Below, piece by piece: positions 1 to 8,143 of a stretch of 64,000 nucleotides of DNA (the stretch's first letter is position 1; every line of letters starts with the position of its first letter). The DNA comes from Actinomycetota bacterium. Lineage in GTDB: Bacteria > Actinomycetota > Actinomycetes > Streptosporangiales > Streptosporangiaceae. Made by a program: the position numbers and the translations under genes. The notes below the pieces were generated by a model. That model was not told where the DNA came from. It worked only from the letters and a program-made list of their open reading frames with translations, and did no database searches. The stretch covers positions 1-64,000 of the forward strand of contig DAHVDE010000019.1 in NCBI GenBank assembly GCA_027313705.1. The letters are read 5' to 3'.

Positions 1-170
1 CCCTGTCTAGCCGGGCCCTGTCTAGCCGGGCCAGCGCCCTGATCGCGGTCGGCGGGGTGCCGCGTGCCTCGCCTGACCCCGCCGAGCCGGCCGGTACGGC
101 CGCTCGCGGCATCAACATCCCTGGCCCCGCCGCTGCCTGCACGGTCGCTGCCTGCACGGTCGCTGCCTGC
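1..170. repeat. Two in-frame 15-bp tandem repeats
   Basis: Positions 1-30 contain two exact copies of a 15-bp unit (ccctgtctagccggg). Positions 131-170 contain two and two-thirds copies of another (cgctgcctgcacggt). Both are multiples of three and keep the minus-strand frame, coding ARQGP and GSDRA repeats. The first array may continue beyond the window. Confidence 0.75.
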
Positions 171-341
171 GCCGCCCCGAGCTTGACCACCGCTTCTGGC
201 GCCGCGCGGATCGGTGTCAAAGCGGTCTGCGCCATATAGCTCATCGACGTCCCAGCCGATATTGTCGCCCGACCCGTAACCATCGGACCAGGAATCCGGC
301 ATCGGCTGCCCGTAGTCGCCCTTCGGCCGACGTGTGCTCAT
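1..341 (-). CDS. N-terminal part of a hydrophilic, probably disordered protein (runs off the left edge)
   Basis: Read on the minus strand, an ATG at 341 opens a frame that stays open to the window edge, about 113 codons. An AGGGGA ribosome site lies about ten bases upstream, which fixes the start. The N-terminus begins MSTRRPKGDYGQPMPD, then becomes rich in Gly, Asp, Arg and Ala. It carries two small tandem repeats, GSDRA near residues 58-70 and ARQGP at the visible end. Nothing folded or membrane-spanning is visible. Such tails often precede the membrane or catalytic part of actinobacterial envelope proteins, but the informative part lies outside the window, so no function is assigned. Confidence 0.6.
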   Translation of the reverse strand, partial: MSTRRPKGDYGQPMPDSWSDGYGSGDNIGWDVDELYGADRFDTDPRGARSGGQARGGAGSDRAGSDRAGSGGARDVDAASGRTGRLGGVRRGTRHPADRDQGAGPARQGPARQ

Positions 342-521
342 GCGATGCGATTCCCCTGACGATGGCTACTTTCCGCACCCCAGCGGGTCCGGGCCGAGCG
401 CGATTTCTACATCATGCGGCATGTGAAGCACCGCCGCTACACGATCGGGCGGGCTGCCTTCACCGACGATCGGTACCGAAACGGTCTTGCGGTCCGGCTT
501 GCGATAGATGCACGATCTGTT

Positions 522-570
522 CAGTACTTGAAAAGTTCAGTGCTTGCAAAGTTCGGCGCTGGCAAAAGCT
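522..570 (+). repeat. Three imperfect 16-bp direct repeats upstream of the PH-like membrane protein
   Basis: Three consecutive units start at 522, 538 and 554: cagtacttgaaaagtt, cagtgcttgcaaagtt and cggcgctggcaaaagc. Each carries a TTGMAAAG-like or TGGCAAAAG-like core. They lie about 50-90 bases before the start codon at 616, in the non-coding gap between two divergent genes. This is where an activator or repressor array would sit, but no regulator is identified. Confidence 0.5.
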
Positions 571-615
571 CAGCGTCAGCCCGCAGGCCGCCGGCCGACA
601 ATTCAGGAGCTTGCC

Positions 616-1269
616 ATGCTGGAAGGTGTCTCCGTACCAGTTGCCGGTCCTTCGGTGATCTTTCCCCGCGGCTACCTCTGGCTGGCTCCGCTGTGGAGCG
701 CGGTGGCGCTTGGCTACATCGCCTTCAGCCGCTGGCCGGCCTGGTTCCGCGCGAACCTCGCCGCCGCCCTCCTGATCGGGCTGGTCACGCTCGTGATCAC
801 CCTTGCCAGCTTGCGCTTCCACGCGTTTTCAGTCGACCGGGGCGGGGTGCGGCTCGGCCTGCCTTCGTCGACGAAGCGCCGCGGGCGCAAGCGCCGCACG
901 GTCAGGTACCTGCCCTGGCAGCAGATCGAGCGGGTAAGGATCACCCGCCGGATCGGCGGCGTCCGGGTTGAGTTCCTGCTCGGCGAGAACGCCACCCTCG
1001 CCGTCCGCGGCTACCGGCCGAACCCGGTGCTCGCCGTGATCCACCGGGTACTGCTGCTGGTGATCCCGTTCTGGTACCTCACCAGGCCGACCGGCCTGAC
1101 GCTACCGCTCGACGGGCCGACTCGCTACCGTGTGGTCCTGCGCGACACCTCGGTCGAGGAGTTGCGGCAGTCGTTGCGTACCCTCGCCCCGCCGCAAGTG
1201 GTCATCGCCGTCATGGTGCGCCGGCGCTCATCCGTATCATCGTCGGCGAGAGCGGCATTGCCCGGCTAA
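616..1269 (+). CDS. Two-TM membrane protein with bacterial PH-like domain
   Basis: A protein of 217 residues. Two hydrophobic helices (about residues 17-37 and 48-68) are followed by a basic beta-rich region of about 120 residues with an [11 protein letters not shown] segment, resembling bacterial PH-like domains anchored to the membrane. The ATG at 616 is chosen because AGGAG lies six bases upstream; in-frame codons further upstream lack a ribosome site. It diverges from the gene leaving the left edge, with a repeat-bearing gap between them. The role is unknown. PH-like assignment is inferred from layout and pattern, not from a database match. Confidence 0.65.
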   Translation: MLEGVSVPVAGPSVIFPRGYLWLAPLWSAVALGYIAFSRWPAWFRANLAAALLIGLVTLVITLASLRFHAFSVDRGGVRLGLPSSTKRRGRKRRTVRYLPWQQIERVRITRRIGGVRVEFLLGENATLAVRGYRPNPVLAVIHRVLLLVIPFWYLTRPTGLTLPLDGPTRYRVVLRDTSVEELRQSLRTLAPPQVVIAVMVRRRSSVSSSARAALPG

Positions 1270-1349
1270 CCAGGCAACACGGCTGGCTCACGGCGAAAGG
1301 GCGCCGCGGCTGCCTGCTGGCGGATGAGGATCTTGAAAGGCGGGACGCG

Positions 1350-2435
1350 ATGGCACATGAGGTACCTGGCGTAATCGCGCGCGGTAAAGGCGCGCAGGTT
1401 GAGCTGACCACGATCGTCGTTCCCGATCCCGGTCCAGGCGAGGCGCTGGTCAAGGTGCAGGCATGCGGCGTCTGCCACACCGACCTGCACTACAGGGAAG
1501 GCGGCATCGGCGCGGACTTCCCCTACCTGCTCGGGCACGAGGCGGCGGGCGTGGTGGAAGCGGTCGGCGAAGGCGTGACCGGCCTCACGCCAGGCGACTT
1601 CGTGATCTTGAACTGGCGCGCGGTCTGCGGCCAGTGCCGTTCTTGCCGCCGCGGTCGCCCCTGGTACTGCTTCAGCACCCACAACGCCGCACAGAAGATG
1701 ACCCTCACCGACGGCACCGTGCTCTCGCCCGCGCTCGGCATCGGGGCATTCGCCGAGAAGACCCTCGTCGCCGCCGGACAGTGCACGAAGGTGAATCCGC
1801 AGGCTAAGCCCGAAGTGGCCGGGCTGCTCGGGTGCGGCGTGATGGCGGGCCTCGGGGCTGCGCTCAACACCGGCGAGGTCGGACGCGGCGACTCGGTGGC
1901 GGTGATCGGCTGCGGTGGCGTGGGCTGCGCCGCGATCCTCGGCGCCAGGCTCGCCGGGGCAAGCACGATCATCGGCGTCGATATCGACGACCGCAAGCTC
2001 GACTGGGCCCGCAAGCTCGGCGCGACCGACACGATCAACTCGGCCAAGACCGATGCCATCGAAGCGATCAAGTCGCTCACCGGCGGCAACGGCGCCGACG
2101 TGGTGATCGAGGCTGTCGGCAGGCCAGAGACCTGCAAGCAGGCCTTCTATGGCCGTGACCTGGCCGGTACTGTCGTGCTCGTCGGCGTGCCTACCCCCGA
2201 GATGACGCTCGAGCTGCCGTTGCTCGACGTATTCGGCCGCGGCGGGCGGCTCAAGTCGTCCTGGTACGGCGACTGCCTGCCAGACCGTGACTTCCCGATG
2301 CTGACCGACCTGCATCTGCAGGGCCGGCTGCCGCTGGAGGCCTTCGTCTCGGAGACGATCGGGGTCGGTGAGGTAGAGGCGGCGTTCGCGAAGATGCAGC
2401 GCGGCGAAGTGCTCCGCAGCGTGGTCGTTTTCTGA
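1350..2435 (+). CDS. S-(hydroxymethyl)mycothiol dehydrogenase-like zinc alcohol dehydrogenase
   Basis: A cytoplasmic zinc- and NAD-dependent medium-chain dehydrogenase of 361 residues, the usual length of mycothiol-dependent formaldehyde dehydrogenases. These oxidise S-hydroxymethyl-mycothiol and can reduce S-nitroso-mycothiol. The catalytic zinc site shows as [11 protein letters not shown] and [12 protein letters not shown]. Structural zinc cysteines lie in [15 protein letters not shown]. The Rossmann motif [15 protein letters not shown] begins near residue 188. An AAAGG ribosome site precedes the ATG. A sulfotransferase-like gene follows after 20 bases and is probably cotranscribed; the metallo-hydrolase that often follows this dehydrogenase is absent. 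Family assignment is firm; the mycothiol substrate is inferred from length and host type. Confidence 0.88.
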   Translation: MAHEVPGVIARGKGAQVELTTIVVPDPGPGEALVKVQACGVCHTDLHYREGGIGADFPYLLGHEAAGVVEAVGEGVTGLTPGDFVILNWRAVCGQCRSCRRGRPWYCFSTHNAAQKMTLTDGTVLSPALGIGAFAEKTLVAAGQCTKVNPQAKPEVAGLLGCGVMAGLGAALNTGEVGRGDSVAVIGCGGVGCAAILGARLAGASTIIGVDIDDRKLDWARKLGATDTINSAKTDAIEAIKSLTGGNGADVVIEAVGRPETCKQAFYGRDLAGTVVLVGVPTPEMTLELPLLDVFGRGGRLKSSWYGDCLPDRDFPMLTDLHLQGRLPLEAFVSETIGVGEVEAAFAKMQRGEVLRSVVVF

Positions 2436-2455
2436 GACCGCAGGTTCTCACGCCG

Positions 2456-3199
2456 ATGAACGACGTCAGCCGGATCGCGATGTGGTCGGGGCCGCGAACT
2501 TTGTCCACCGCGCTGATGTACTCCTTCGGCAACCGGCCAGATACCGTGGCGGTCGACGAGCCGCTCTATGGCTACTACCTGGCCGCCACCGGGATCGAGC
2601 ATCCAGGCAGGGACGAGATCATCACCTCGATGCCGACGGACTGGCAAGACGTGGTGCGGCAGCTCACCTCAGGCGAGCTGCCGCCCGGCAAGACCGTCAG
2701 CTACCAGAAGCACATGACACACCATCTGCTCCCCGAGGTCGATCGTGGCCAGCTGGCCGGGCTGCGGCACGCGTTCTTGATCAGGGACCCGCGTCGCCTG
2801 CTCGCGTCCTACGCGAAGGTCAGGGCCACGCCGACGCTGGCCGACCTTGGCCTTGAGCAGCAGGTGGAGATCTTCAGGCTCTTCGGCGGGCCGGTCATCG
2901 ACGCCGCGGACATCGCGGCGCGGCCGAGGGAGACGCTCGCGGCACTGTGCGGCGCGCTCGGGATATCGTTCCACGAGACCATGCTCGCCTGGCCCGCAGG
3001 GACAAGGAAGTTCGACGGGGTGTGGGCGAAGTACTGGTATTCCAGCGTCTGGACTTCGACCGGCTTCGCCGTGAGGGGCGGGACCGATGCCGCTGGCCGC
3101 GGGCAAGCGGAACTGCCTGCCGAACTTGAGCCGCTGGCCCGCAGAGCCAGGCCGTTCTACCAGGAACTGGCGGCGCACCGCCTCACCGCCGACCGGTAA
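2456..3199 (+). CDS. Sulfotransferase-family protein
   Basis: A protein of 247 residues with a P-loop-like PAPS-binding start, WSGPRTLSTALMYSF (residues about 9-23), a following DEPLYGYYL segment and a 3-prime-phosphate-binding-like IRDPRRLLASYAKVR near residue 109. These fit the sulfotransferase fold, although substrate and even activity are unknown. It begins 20 bases after the dehydrogenase and is followed after 28 bases by a class IV aminotransferase. From memory, the same two domains are fused in plant branched-chain-aminotransferase-like proteins, which would argue for a shared pathway. No signal peptide, so cytoplasmic. Confidence 0.78.
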   Translation: MNDVSRIAMWSGPRTLSTALMYSFGNRPDTVAVDEPLYGYYLAATGIEHPGRDEIITSMPTDWQDVVRQLTSGELPPGKTVSYQKHMTHHLLPEVDRGQLAGLRHAFLIRDPRRLLASYAKVRATPTLADLGLEQQVEIFRLFGGPVIDAADIAARPRETLAALCGALGISFHETMLAWPAGTRKFDGVWAKYWYSSVWTSTGFAVRGGTDAAGRGQAELPAELEPLARRARPFYQELAAHRLTADR

Positions 3200-3227
3200 G
3201 TCGGTACCGCCAGGAGAGGAGCGCGTG

Positions 3228-4220
3228 ATGCTTCAGCAGTTCGACGAGCGAAATCGTGACCTGATCGTCAGCGTCGGCGGGAAACTGACGCACAGGGACG
3301 AGGCGGGCGTCAGCCCGTTCGACTCGGCGGTGCAAGGCGGCGACGCCGTGTGGGAGGGACTGCGGCTGCATCACGGCCGGATCTTCAGGCTGACCGAGCA
3401 TCTGGCGAGGCTCCGCCGGTCCGCGCGGGCGCTTGCCTTTGCCTCCGTGCCGTCTGACGAGGAGATCGTCGCCGAGATCAGCCGTACCCTCGCGGCCAAC
3501 GGGATGACCGACGGCGTCCATATCAGGCTCACCCTGACCAGGGGCGTCAAGATCACCAGCGGCATGGACCCGAGGCTGAACCAGGCCGGCCCGACCCTGA
3601 TCGTGCTGCCCGAGTTCAAGGCCCCCGTCTACGACGCGACCGGGATCACCTTGATCACCTCGAGCGTCAGGCGTCCGCCGCCGGACAGCCTGGACCCGAA
3701 GATCCACCACAACAACCTGCTCCCCTCGATCCTGGCCAAGATCGAAGCCAACGTCGCCGGCGCCGATGACGCGATCATGCTTGACCATCGCGGTTTCCTG
3801 GCCGAGACCAACGCCACCCACATCTTCTTCCTGACCGGCCAGGCGAGCGGGCCCGTCCTGTGCACTCCGACCGCCTCAGCCTGCCCTGAGGGGATCACCA
3901 GGGATGCCGTGCTGGATCTGGCGGCCAAGGCCGGCCTTGACTGCGCGGTCGGCGACTACTCGCTGACCCAGCTTTACAACGCCGGCGAGGTCTTCGTCAC
4001 CGGCACCATGGGCGGCATCGCGCCAGTGACCAAGATCGACGGCCGGGTCATCGGGGCAGGGGCAGCCGGGCCTGTCACCGGCAGGCTGACCGCGCTGCTT
4101 GCTGACCTGGCCGCGACGACCGGCACGCTCGTCTGCGACCTGGGCGCGGCGGCGGCAGGCGGTGACGTCACCGCTTCAGGGTCGCGCGAAGGGCGAGAAT
4201 ACGTTCGACCGCTGCCTTGA
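3228..4220 (+). CDS. Class IV PLP aminotransferase (BCAT/D-amino-acid transaminase/ADC lyase fold)
   Basis: A PLP enzyme of 330 residues. The catalytic lysine is probably K158 in DPKIHHNNLLPSILAK, matching the lysine-plus-LLP pattern of D-amino-acid transaminases. The conserved acidic residue lies in LAETNATHIFF near 193, and a TGTMGGIAPV phosphate-site loop is near 265. The ATG at 3228 is chosen because GGAGAGGAG precedes it by about seven bases; an in-frame upstream codon would intrude into the sulfotransferase gene. Substrate cannot be read from sequence: branched-chain amino acid, D-amino acid and aminodeoxychorismate roles are all possible. Its 3-prime end overlaps the convergent GH3 gene by 53 bases. 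Confidence 0.85.
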   Translation: MLQQFDERNRDLIVSVGGKLTHRDEAGVSPFDSAVQGGDAVWEGLRLHHGRIFRLTEHLARLRRSARALAFASVPSDEEIVAEISRTLAANGMTDGVHIRLTLTRGVKITSGMDPRLNQAGPTLIVLPEFKAPVYDATGITLITSSVRRPPPDSLDPKIHHNNLLPSILAKIEANVAGADDAIMLDHRGFLAETNATHIFFLTGQASGPVLCTPTASACPEGITRDAVLDLAAKAGLDCAVGDYSLTQLYNAGEVFVTGTMGGIAPVTKIDGRVIGAGAAGPVTGRLTALLADLAATTGTLVCDLGAAAAGGDVTASGSREGREYVRPLP

Positions 4221-5580
4221 ACGCGGCACTGTTCAGCGACTTGTGCGTGTAGTCATAAGCCAGCGAGTTCATCGCGGCCTGGCCTTCGCCCGGCGATCCC
4301 TGGGCGCAGAGCAGCAGGTCCATGCCCGCCCTGGCCGCCAGCGTGGCCCGGCGCGCGATGGACCCGAACGGCCCGAGCGCACCTGCCTCGAGCGCGTCGG
4401 TGATCGTCACGCCGCCGAAGCCGAGCCGGTCACGCAGTTCGCCTTGCACGATCTTCGATGACAAGCCTGCTGGGTGAGCGCGGTCAAGCGCCGGATAGAT
4501 CGCCCACGACACCATCACCAGCTTGACCTTGGCCGCGATGGCCGACTTGTAGGGCTTCTCGTCGGTACCGCGGATCACCGAGAGCGGCAGGTCGAGCGTG
4601 ACCGGGCGCAGGTCGGTGTCCTGACTGGTGGCCGCCGCGCCGAGTCCGGGGAAGTGCTTGACCGTAGCCGCGACACCCTCCGCCTGCTCGGCCTGCGCGA
4701 ACAAGGTGCCGAGCTTGGCCACCTTGGCCGCGTTGCTGCCGAACGAGCGGCCGTACTGGTCGATGAAGTTGCCCGCCTGCCGGTAGACGTCGAGCACTGG
4801 GGCGAGGTTCACGTTCAGCCCGGCGTTGCGCAGGTTCAGCGCGCCTGCCTTGCCTGCCGCGGTCGCGGTGGCCCAGGAATGCGGCGAGACGCCGATCTGC
4901 TTCGCGGAAAGGTATGGCTCGCCAGGCAGCCGCCGCACCTGGCCGCCTTCCTGGTCGGTCATCAGCAGCAGCGGCAGGTGCACGGGATCAGACGGGCTCA
5001 TCGCGTCTCGCTGCAGCTGCGCGGACACGGCCGCGATCTGGGAAAGCGACCGCACGTTGTCAGAGAAGAAGATCACCCCGGCCACGTCACCGGCCTTGAT
5101 CAGGCTGATCAGATGGGCGGGCGGGGTGTAACCGGTGTAGCTGTAGATGACACGCTGGCCGGCCAGCTGGGCAGCGGTCAGCTTCGGCAGCGTCTTTTCC
5201 GCCGTCAGCAGCCCCGAGGCGCTCGGCGAGGTGGCGCCGGGCGCGAGGCCGATCGTCGGCGGCACGGCACCGGCAGGCAGGCTAGCGCGCGCCGAGCCCG
5301 CCGAGTCACCAGAGCCTCTCGCGTGGCCACGTCCGGCCGGCCTGGCCCCAGAATTCGCCGCGCTCGTGCGCACCTGTGCCGAGCGCGGCCACCATGCCAC
5401 ATTCGCGGCCACCACGACAGCCACCACCGCCACTATGACGGCTACCAGGATTATGGTCAGGTTCCTGCCGTTGCCGAAAACGGGATTAGCGGACCGGCCA
5501 CTATTCCGCCCGCGACTCGCGGCTGCGCTGTGACGACCTCCGGCGGTCCGGGGTGTACGTAGTGCCCGGTTGCTTTCCAT
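4168..5580 (-). CDS. Membrane-anchored glycoside hydrolase family 3 protein (NagZ-like)
   Basis: A 470-residue GH3-type protein. A basic N-terminus is followed by one membrane anchor (about residues 40-63), a Ser/Ala/Gly-rich linker to about 125, then a TIM-barrel domain. Recognisable motifs are LLMTDQEGGQVRRL (about 205), NLAPVLDV (about 258), VKHFPGLG (307-314) and ITDALEAG, whose D395 is the likely nucleophile. In NagZ enzymes the stretch after KHFPG(H/L)G carries a D(S/T)H catalytic dyad; here it reads SQDTD, with Asp in place of His. It probably acts outside the membrane on beta-glycosidic N-acetylhexosamines, but activity is uncertain. No strong ribosome site is seen. Confidence 0.85.
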   Translation of the reverse strand: MESNRALRTPRTAGGRHSAAASRGRNSGRSANPVFGNGRNLTIILVAVIVAVVAVVVAANVAWWPRSAQVRTSAANSGARPAGRGHARGSGDSAGSARASLPAGAVPPTIGLAPGATSPSASGLLTAEKTLPKLTAAQLAGQRVIYSYTGYTPPAHLISLIKAGDVAGVIFFSDNVRSLSQIAAVSAQLQRDAMSPSDPVHLPLLLMTDQEGGQVRRLPGEPYLSAKQIGVSPHSWATATAAGKAGALNLRNAGLNVNLAPVLDVYRQAGNFIDQYGRSFGSNAAKVAKLGTLFAQAEQAEGVAATVKHFPGLGAAATSQDTDLRPVTLDLPLSVIRGTDEKPYKSAIAAKVKLVMVSWAIYPALDRAHPAGLSSKIVQGELRDRLGFGGVTITDALEAGALGPFGSIARRATLAARAGMDLLLCAQGSPGEGQAAMNSLAYDYTHKSLNSAAFKAAVERILALRATLKR

Positions 5581-5804
5581 GCCGCCATGCTACGAATAGC
5601 CGGCGCGTGGCGCACGATTACAGCATCCTCCGGCACGTCGGCCGGCGGATCTACCTGAACAGACAGCGGCATATCCGGCCGCGATCCGGTCGGCGGCGCC
5701 AGCCGGCCGCTGCAGCCGATCTGGCATTCCGCTGACCGGGCCAGCACCAGTGGATACTCTGCGTAGTCGATGGATTACATATACGTGATCGCCTGGAGGA
5801 TCAG

Positions 5805-6596
5805 ATGGTTCAGCACGACCAGCCCTGGCCTGCCGGAACGCCATGCTGGGTCGATCTGGGCACCGACGACGTGCCCAGGGCAAGGTCCTTTTACGAGGCA
5901 CTATTCGGCTGGGATACCAAGACAGGCCCGCCAGAGTCTGGCGGTTACGTGATGTGCGAGGTCAACGGCCTGCCGGTAGCTGGCATCGGCCCTAAGACCG
6001 GCTCGCCGCAGGCGCCTTCGGCCTGGGTCACCTATCTGGCCAGCGACAATGCCGACACCACGGCGGCCAAGATCAAGTCGGCGGGCGGGCAGTTGCTCGC
6101 CCGGCCATTTGACGTGATGGAGGCCGGCCGGATGAGCATTGCCGCCGATCCTGGCGGCGCGGTATTCGGCATCTGGCAGCCGAAGGCTCACTCAGGAATG
6201 CGGCTCGCAAACGAGCCCTCCGCCGTATGCTGGAACGAGAACATGAGCAGGGATTTCGACACCAACAAATCCTTTTATCACGCAGTTTTCGGTTACCGCT
6301 ACGACGACATGAGCAGCGACGGCTTCCATTACGCCTCGTTCAAGACCAGCGGCGGGCCGATGGGCGGAATCGGCGACCTCGGCGACCAGGCCCCAGAGGC
6401 GACTCCGGCCCACTGGCGGACGTACTTCGGGGTCAGCGATGCCGACGAGGCCGTCGAGACCGTGGTCAAGCTGGGCGGCGAGGTGATCGCGCCGGCCTGG
6501 GACACCCCTTACGGGCGGATGGCGATCCTGAGCGACGATCAGGGCGCGGTCTTCGCGGTGATGTCGGTGCCCGCAGAAACCGAAGCGGCTGGCTAG
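5805..6596 (+). CDS. Two-domain VOC (glyoxalase/bleomycin-resistance fold) protein
   Basis: A protein of 263 residues made of two vicinal-oxygen-chelate modules (about 10-125 and 135-255). Each begins with the typical pattern: WVDLGTDDVPRARSFYEALFGW in essence for the first, and CWNENMSRDFDTNKSFYHAVFG for the second. It resembles the hydroxylase/27-kDa-antigen type VOC proteins common in actinomycetes. Substrate is unknown. GGAGG about eight bases upstream supports the ATG. It stands alone between the divergent GH3 gene and the convergent exporter gene. Confidence 0.8.
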   Translation: MVQHDQPWPAGTPCWVDLGTDDVPRARSFYEALFGWDTKTGPPESGGYVMCEVNGLPVAGIGPKTGSPQAPSAWVTYLASDNADTTAAKIKSAGGQLLARPFDVMEAGRMSIAADPGGAVFGIWQPKAHSGMRLANEPSAVCWNENMSRDFDTNKSFYHAVFGYRYDDMSSDGFHYASFKTSGGPMGGIGDLGDQAPEATPAHWRTYFGVSDADEAVETVVKLGGEVIAPAWDTPYGRMAILSDDQGAVFAVMSVPAETEAAG

Positions 6597-6605
6597 CGAG
6601 CCAGC
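6588..6605. terminator. Short hairpin between convergent VOC and exporter genes
   Basis: A perfect 7-bp stem, GCTGGCT and AGCCAGC, with an AGCG loop spans the stop codon of the VOC gene. It lies in the 23-base gap between convergent genes, so it could end transcription from both sides. There is no T-run, so intrinsic termination is only possible. Confidence 0.35.
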
Positions 6606-6619
6606 GGGCACGGGCAGGC

Positions 6620-8089
6620 TCAGGCCGGCAGGTCCGCAGCGGGAATCGCCTCGGCGCTCTCGGCCGCCGGGGCGAACTCCGCGGCCACCCGCGCGGCCGT
6701 CCGCCGTGCCCGTGGGCCGCTGGTGATCACGCCAAGCAGCAGCACGGCGGCGCCGCAGCCGGCGATCACCCACCAGCCGACGTGGCTCGCGGCGGCGAAC
6801 CCGGTCCGCAGGCTGGCGCCCGCCAGCGCCGACTCCACCACCGAGCCCACCACGGCCACGCCAAGCGATGACCCTACCTGCCTGCTCGTGGACGCCACGG
6901 CGGCGGCCACTCCGGCCTGTGCTCGCGGCATGCCCGCCATCGCCGTGTTCGTGATCGGCGCGTTGACCAAGCCGAAGCCGAGCCCGAAAAGCAGGTAGCT
7001 GATCACCAGGCTAAGCGTCGAGGTGCCCGCCGCCAGCCTGGTCAGGCTGACCGCGCTGACCGTGATCGCCATTCCGGCGACGAGCAAGGGCAGCCTCGGA
7101 CCCCTGCTGCCCACGATCCGGCCTGACAGCGGGCTGCAGATCGCCGTGGCCGCCGCCATCGGCAGCATGTAAAAGCCGGCCGCCAGCGCGGAAAGACCCC
7201 GCACGTCTTGCAGATACAAGGTACTGAGCAGCAAGAAGCCACCGAGGCCGGCGAACGCGCACACGGCGATCAAGGTGGCGCCGGAAAACGGCGCGCTGTG
7301 GAAGAACCTGATGTCGAGCAACGGCTCGGCCCGCCGCCGCTCGTAAAGCACGAATCCCGCCGCCGCCACCGCGGCGAGCGCGAAGCAGCCGATGATCAGC
7401 GGCGAGGTCCAGCCGCGGCCGGGGCCTTCGATGATGCCGTAGACCAGCAAGCCGAGGGTGACCATGACAAGCGCTTGCCCGACCGGGTCGAACCGGCGTG
7501 CCCGCGGCGCCTTGGACTCTGGAACGAACAGTGCGGTCAGCGCGATCGCGGCCAGCCCGACCGGGATGTTCACCCAGAAGATCGACCGCCAGCCGACCGA
7601 CGTGACCAGGAGCCCGCCGACCACGGGGCCGAGCGCCATGCTCAGGCCGATGACGCCGCCCCAGATCCCGATTGCCCTGGCCCGCTCGGTCCGCTCGGTG
7701 AACGTGTTCGTGATGATCGACATCGCGACGGGGTTCAGCATCGATCCGCCGATGGCCTGGAGCATCCGGAAGACGACGAGCAGTTCCAGGCTTGGCGCGA
7801 GGCTGCAAAGCAGGGAACCTAGCGTGAAGAGCGCCAGGCCGACCTGGAAGGTCCGGCGCCGCCCGACCCGGTCGGCCGTAGACCCGGACAGCATCAGCAA
7901 GCTCGCCAGGACCAGCGAGTAGGCCGCGATCACCCACTGGAGCCCTGACACGCTCGCGTGCAGGTCCCGCTGGATCGAGGGGAGCGCGACGTTCACGACC
8001 GTGACGTCGAGGCCCACGATGAACAGGCTCATGCAGCAGATCGCGAGTACGAGCATCCGACGTGACCGGCTCAGCTCGACAGCACTCAC
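6620..8089 (-). CDS. DHA2-type MFS drug exporter (EmrB/QacA-like)
   Basis: A 489-residue integral membrane protein with the length and hydrophobic pattern of 14-helix DHA2 exporters, driven by proton antiport. The motif-A loop reads SGSTADRVGRRRTFQVG after helix 2, and the helix 5 motif C appears as GVIGLSMALGPVVGGLL. The start is a GTG with a GAGGGGAT site about ten bases upstream; the ATG a few bases earlier meets a stop at once. Substrates cannot be predicted. It is followed on the same strand by the ABC exporter, so the two may form a resistance region. Confidence 0.88.
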   Translation of the reverse strand: MSAVELSRSRRMLVLAICCMSLFIVGLDVTVVNVALPSIQRDLHASVSGLQWVIAAYSLVLASLLMLSGSTADRVGRRRTFQVGLALFTLGSLLCSLAPSLELLVVFRMLQAIGGSMLNPVAMSIITNTFTERTERARAIGIWGGVIGLSMALGPVVGGLLVTSVGWRSIFWVNIPVGLAAIALTALFVPESKAPRARRFDPVGQALVMVTLGLLVYGIIEGPGRGWTSPLIIGCFALAAVAAAGFVLYERRRAEPLLDIRFFHSAPFSGATLIAVCAFAGLGGFLLLSTLYLQDVRGLSALAAGFYMLPMAAATAICSPLSGRIVGSRGPRLPLLVAGMAITVSAVSLTRLAAGTSTLSLVISYLLFGLGFGLVNAPITNTAMAGMPRAQAGVAAAVASTSRQVGSSLGVAVVGSVVESALAGASLRTGFAAASHVGWWVIAGCGAAVLLLGVITSGPRARRTAARVAAEFAPAAESAEAIPAADLPA

Positions 8090-8143
8090 TAACTCATTAT
8101 CCCCTCGACGACTATCGGGCGGGGACCGCGCCCCCGCTGGGCG

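Noticed and set aside
1266-2315. Long open frame antisense to the mycothiol-linked dehydrogenase
   Set aside because: It only mirrors the codon bias of the real gene on the other strand; it has no ribosome site and its protein shows no family motif.
4474-5562. Plus-strand open frame of 362 codons opposite the GH3 gene
   Set aside because: Arg/Gly/His-rich sequence typical of high-GC shadow frames; the GH3 motifs on the minus strand are clear.
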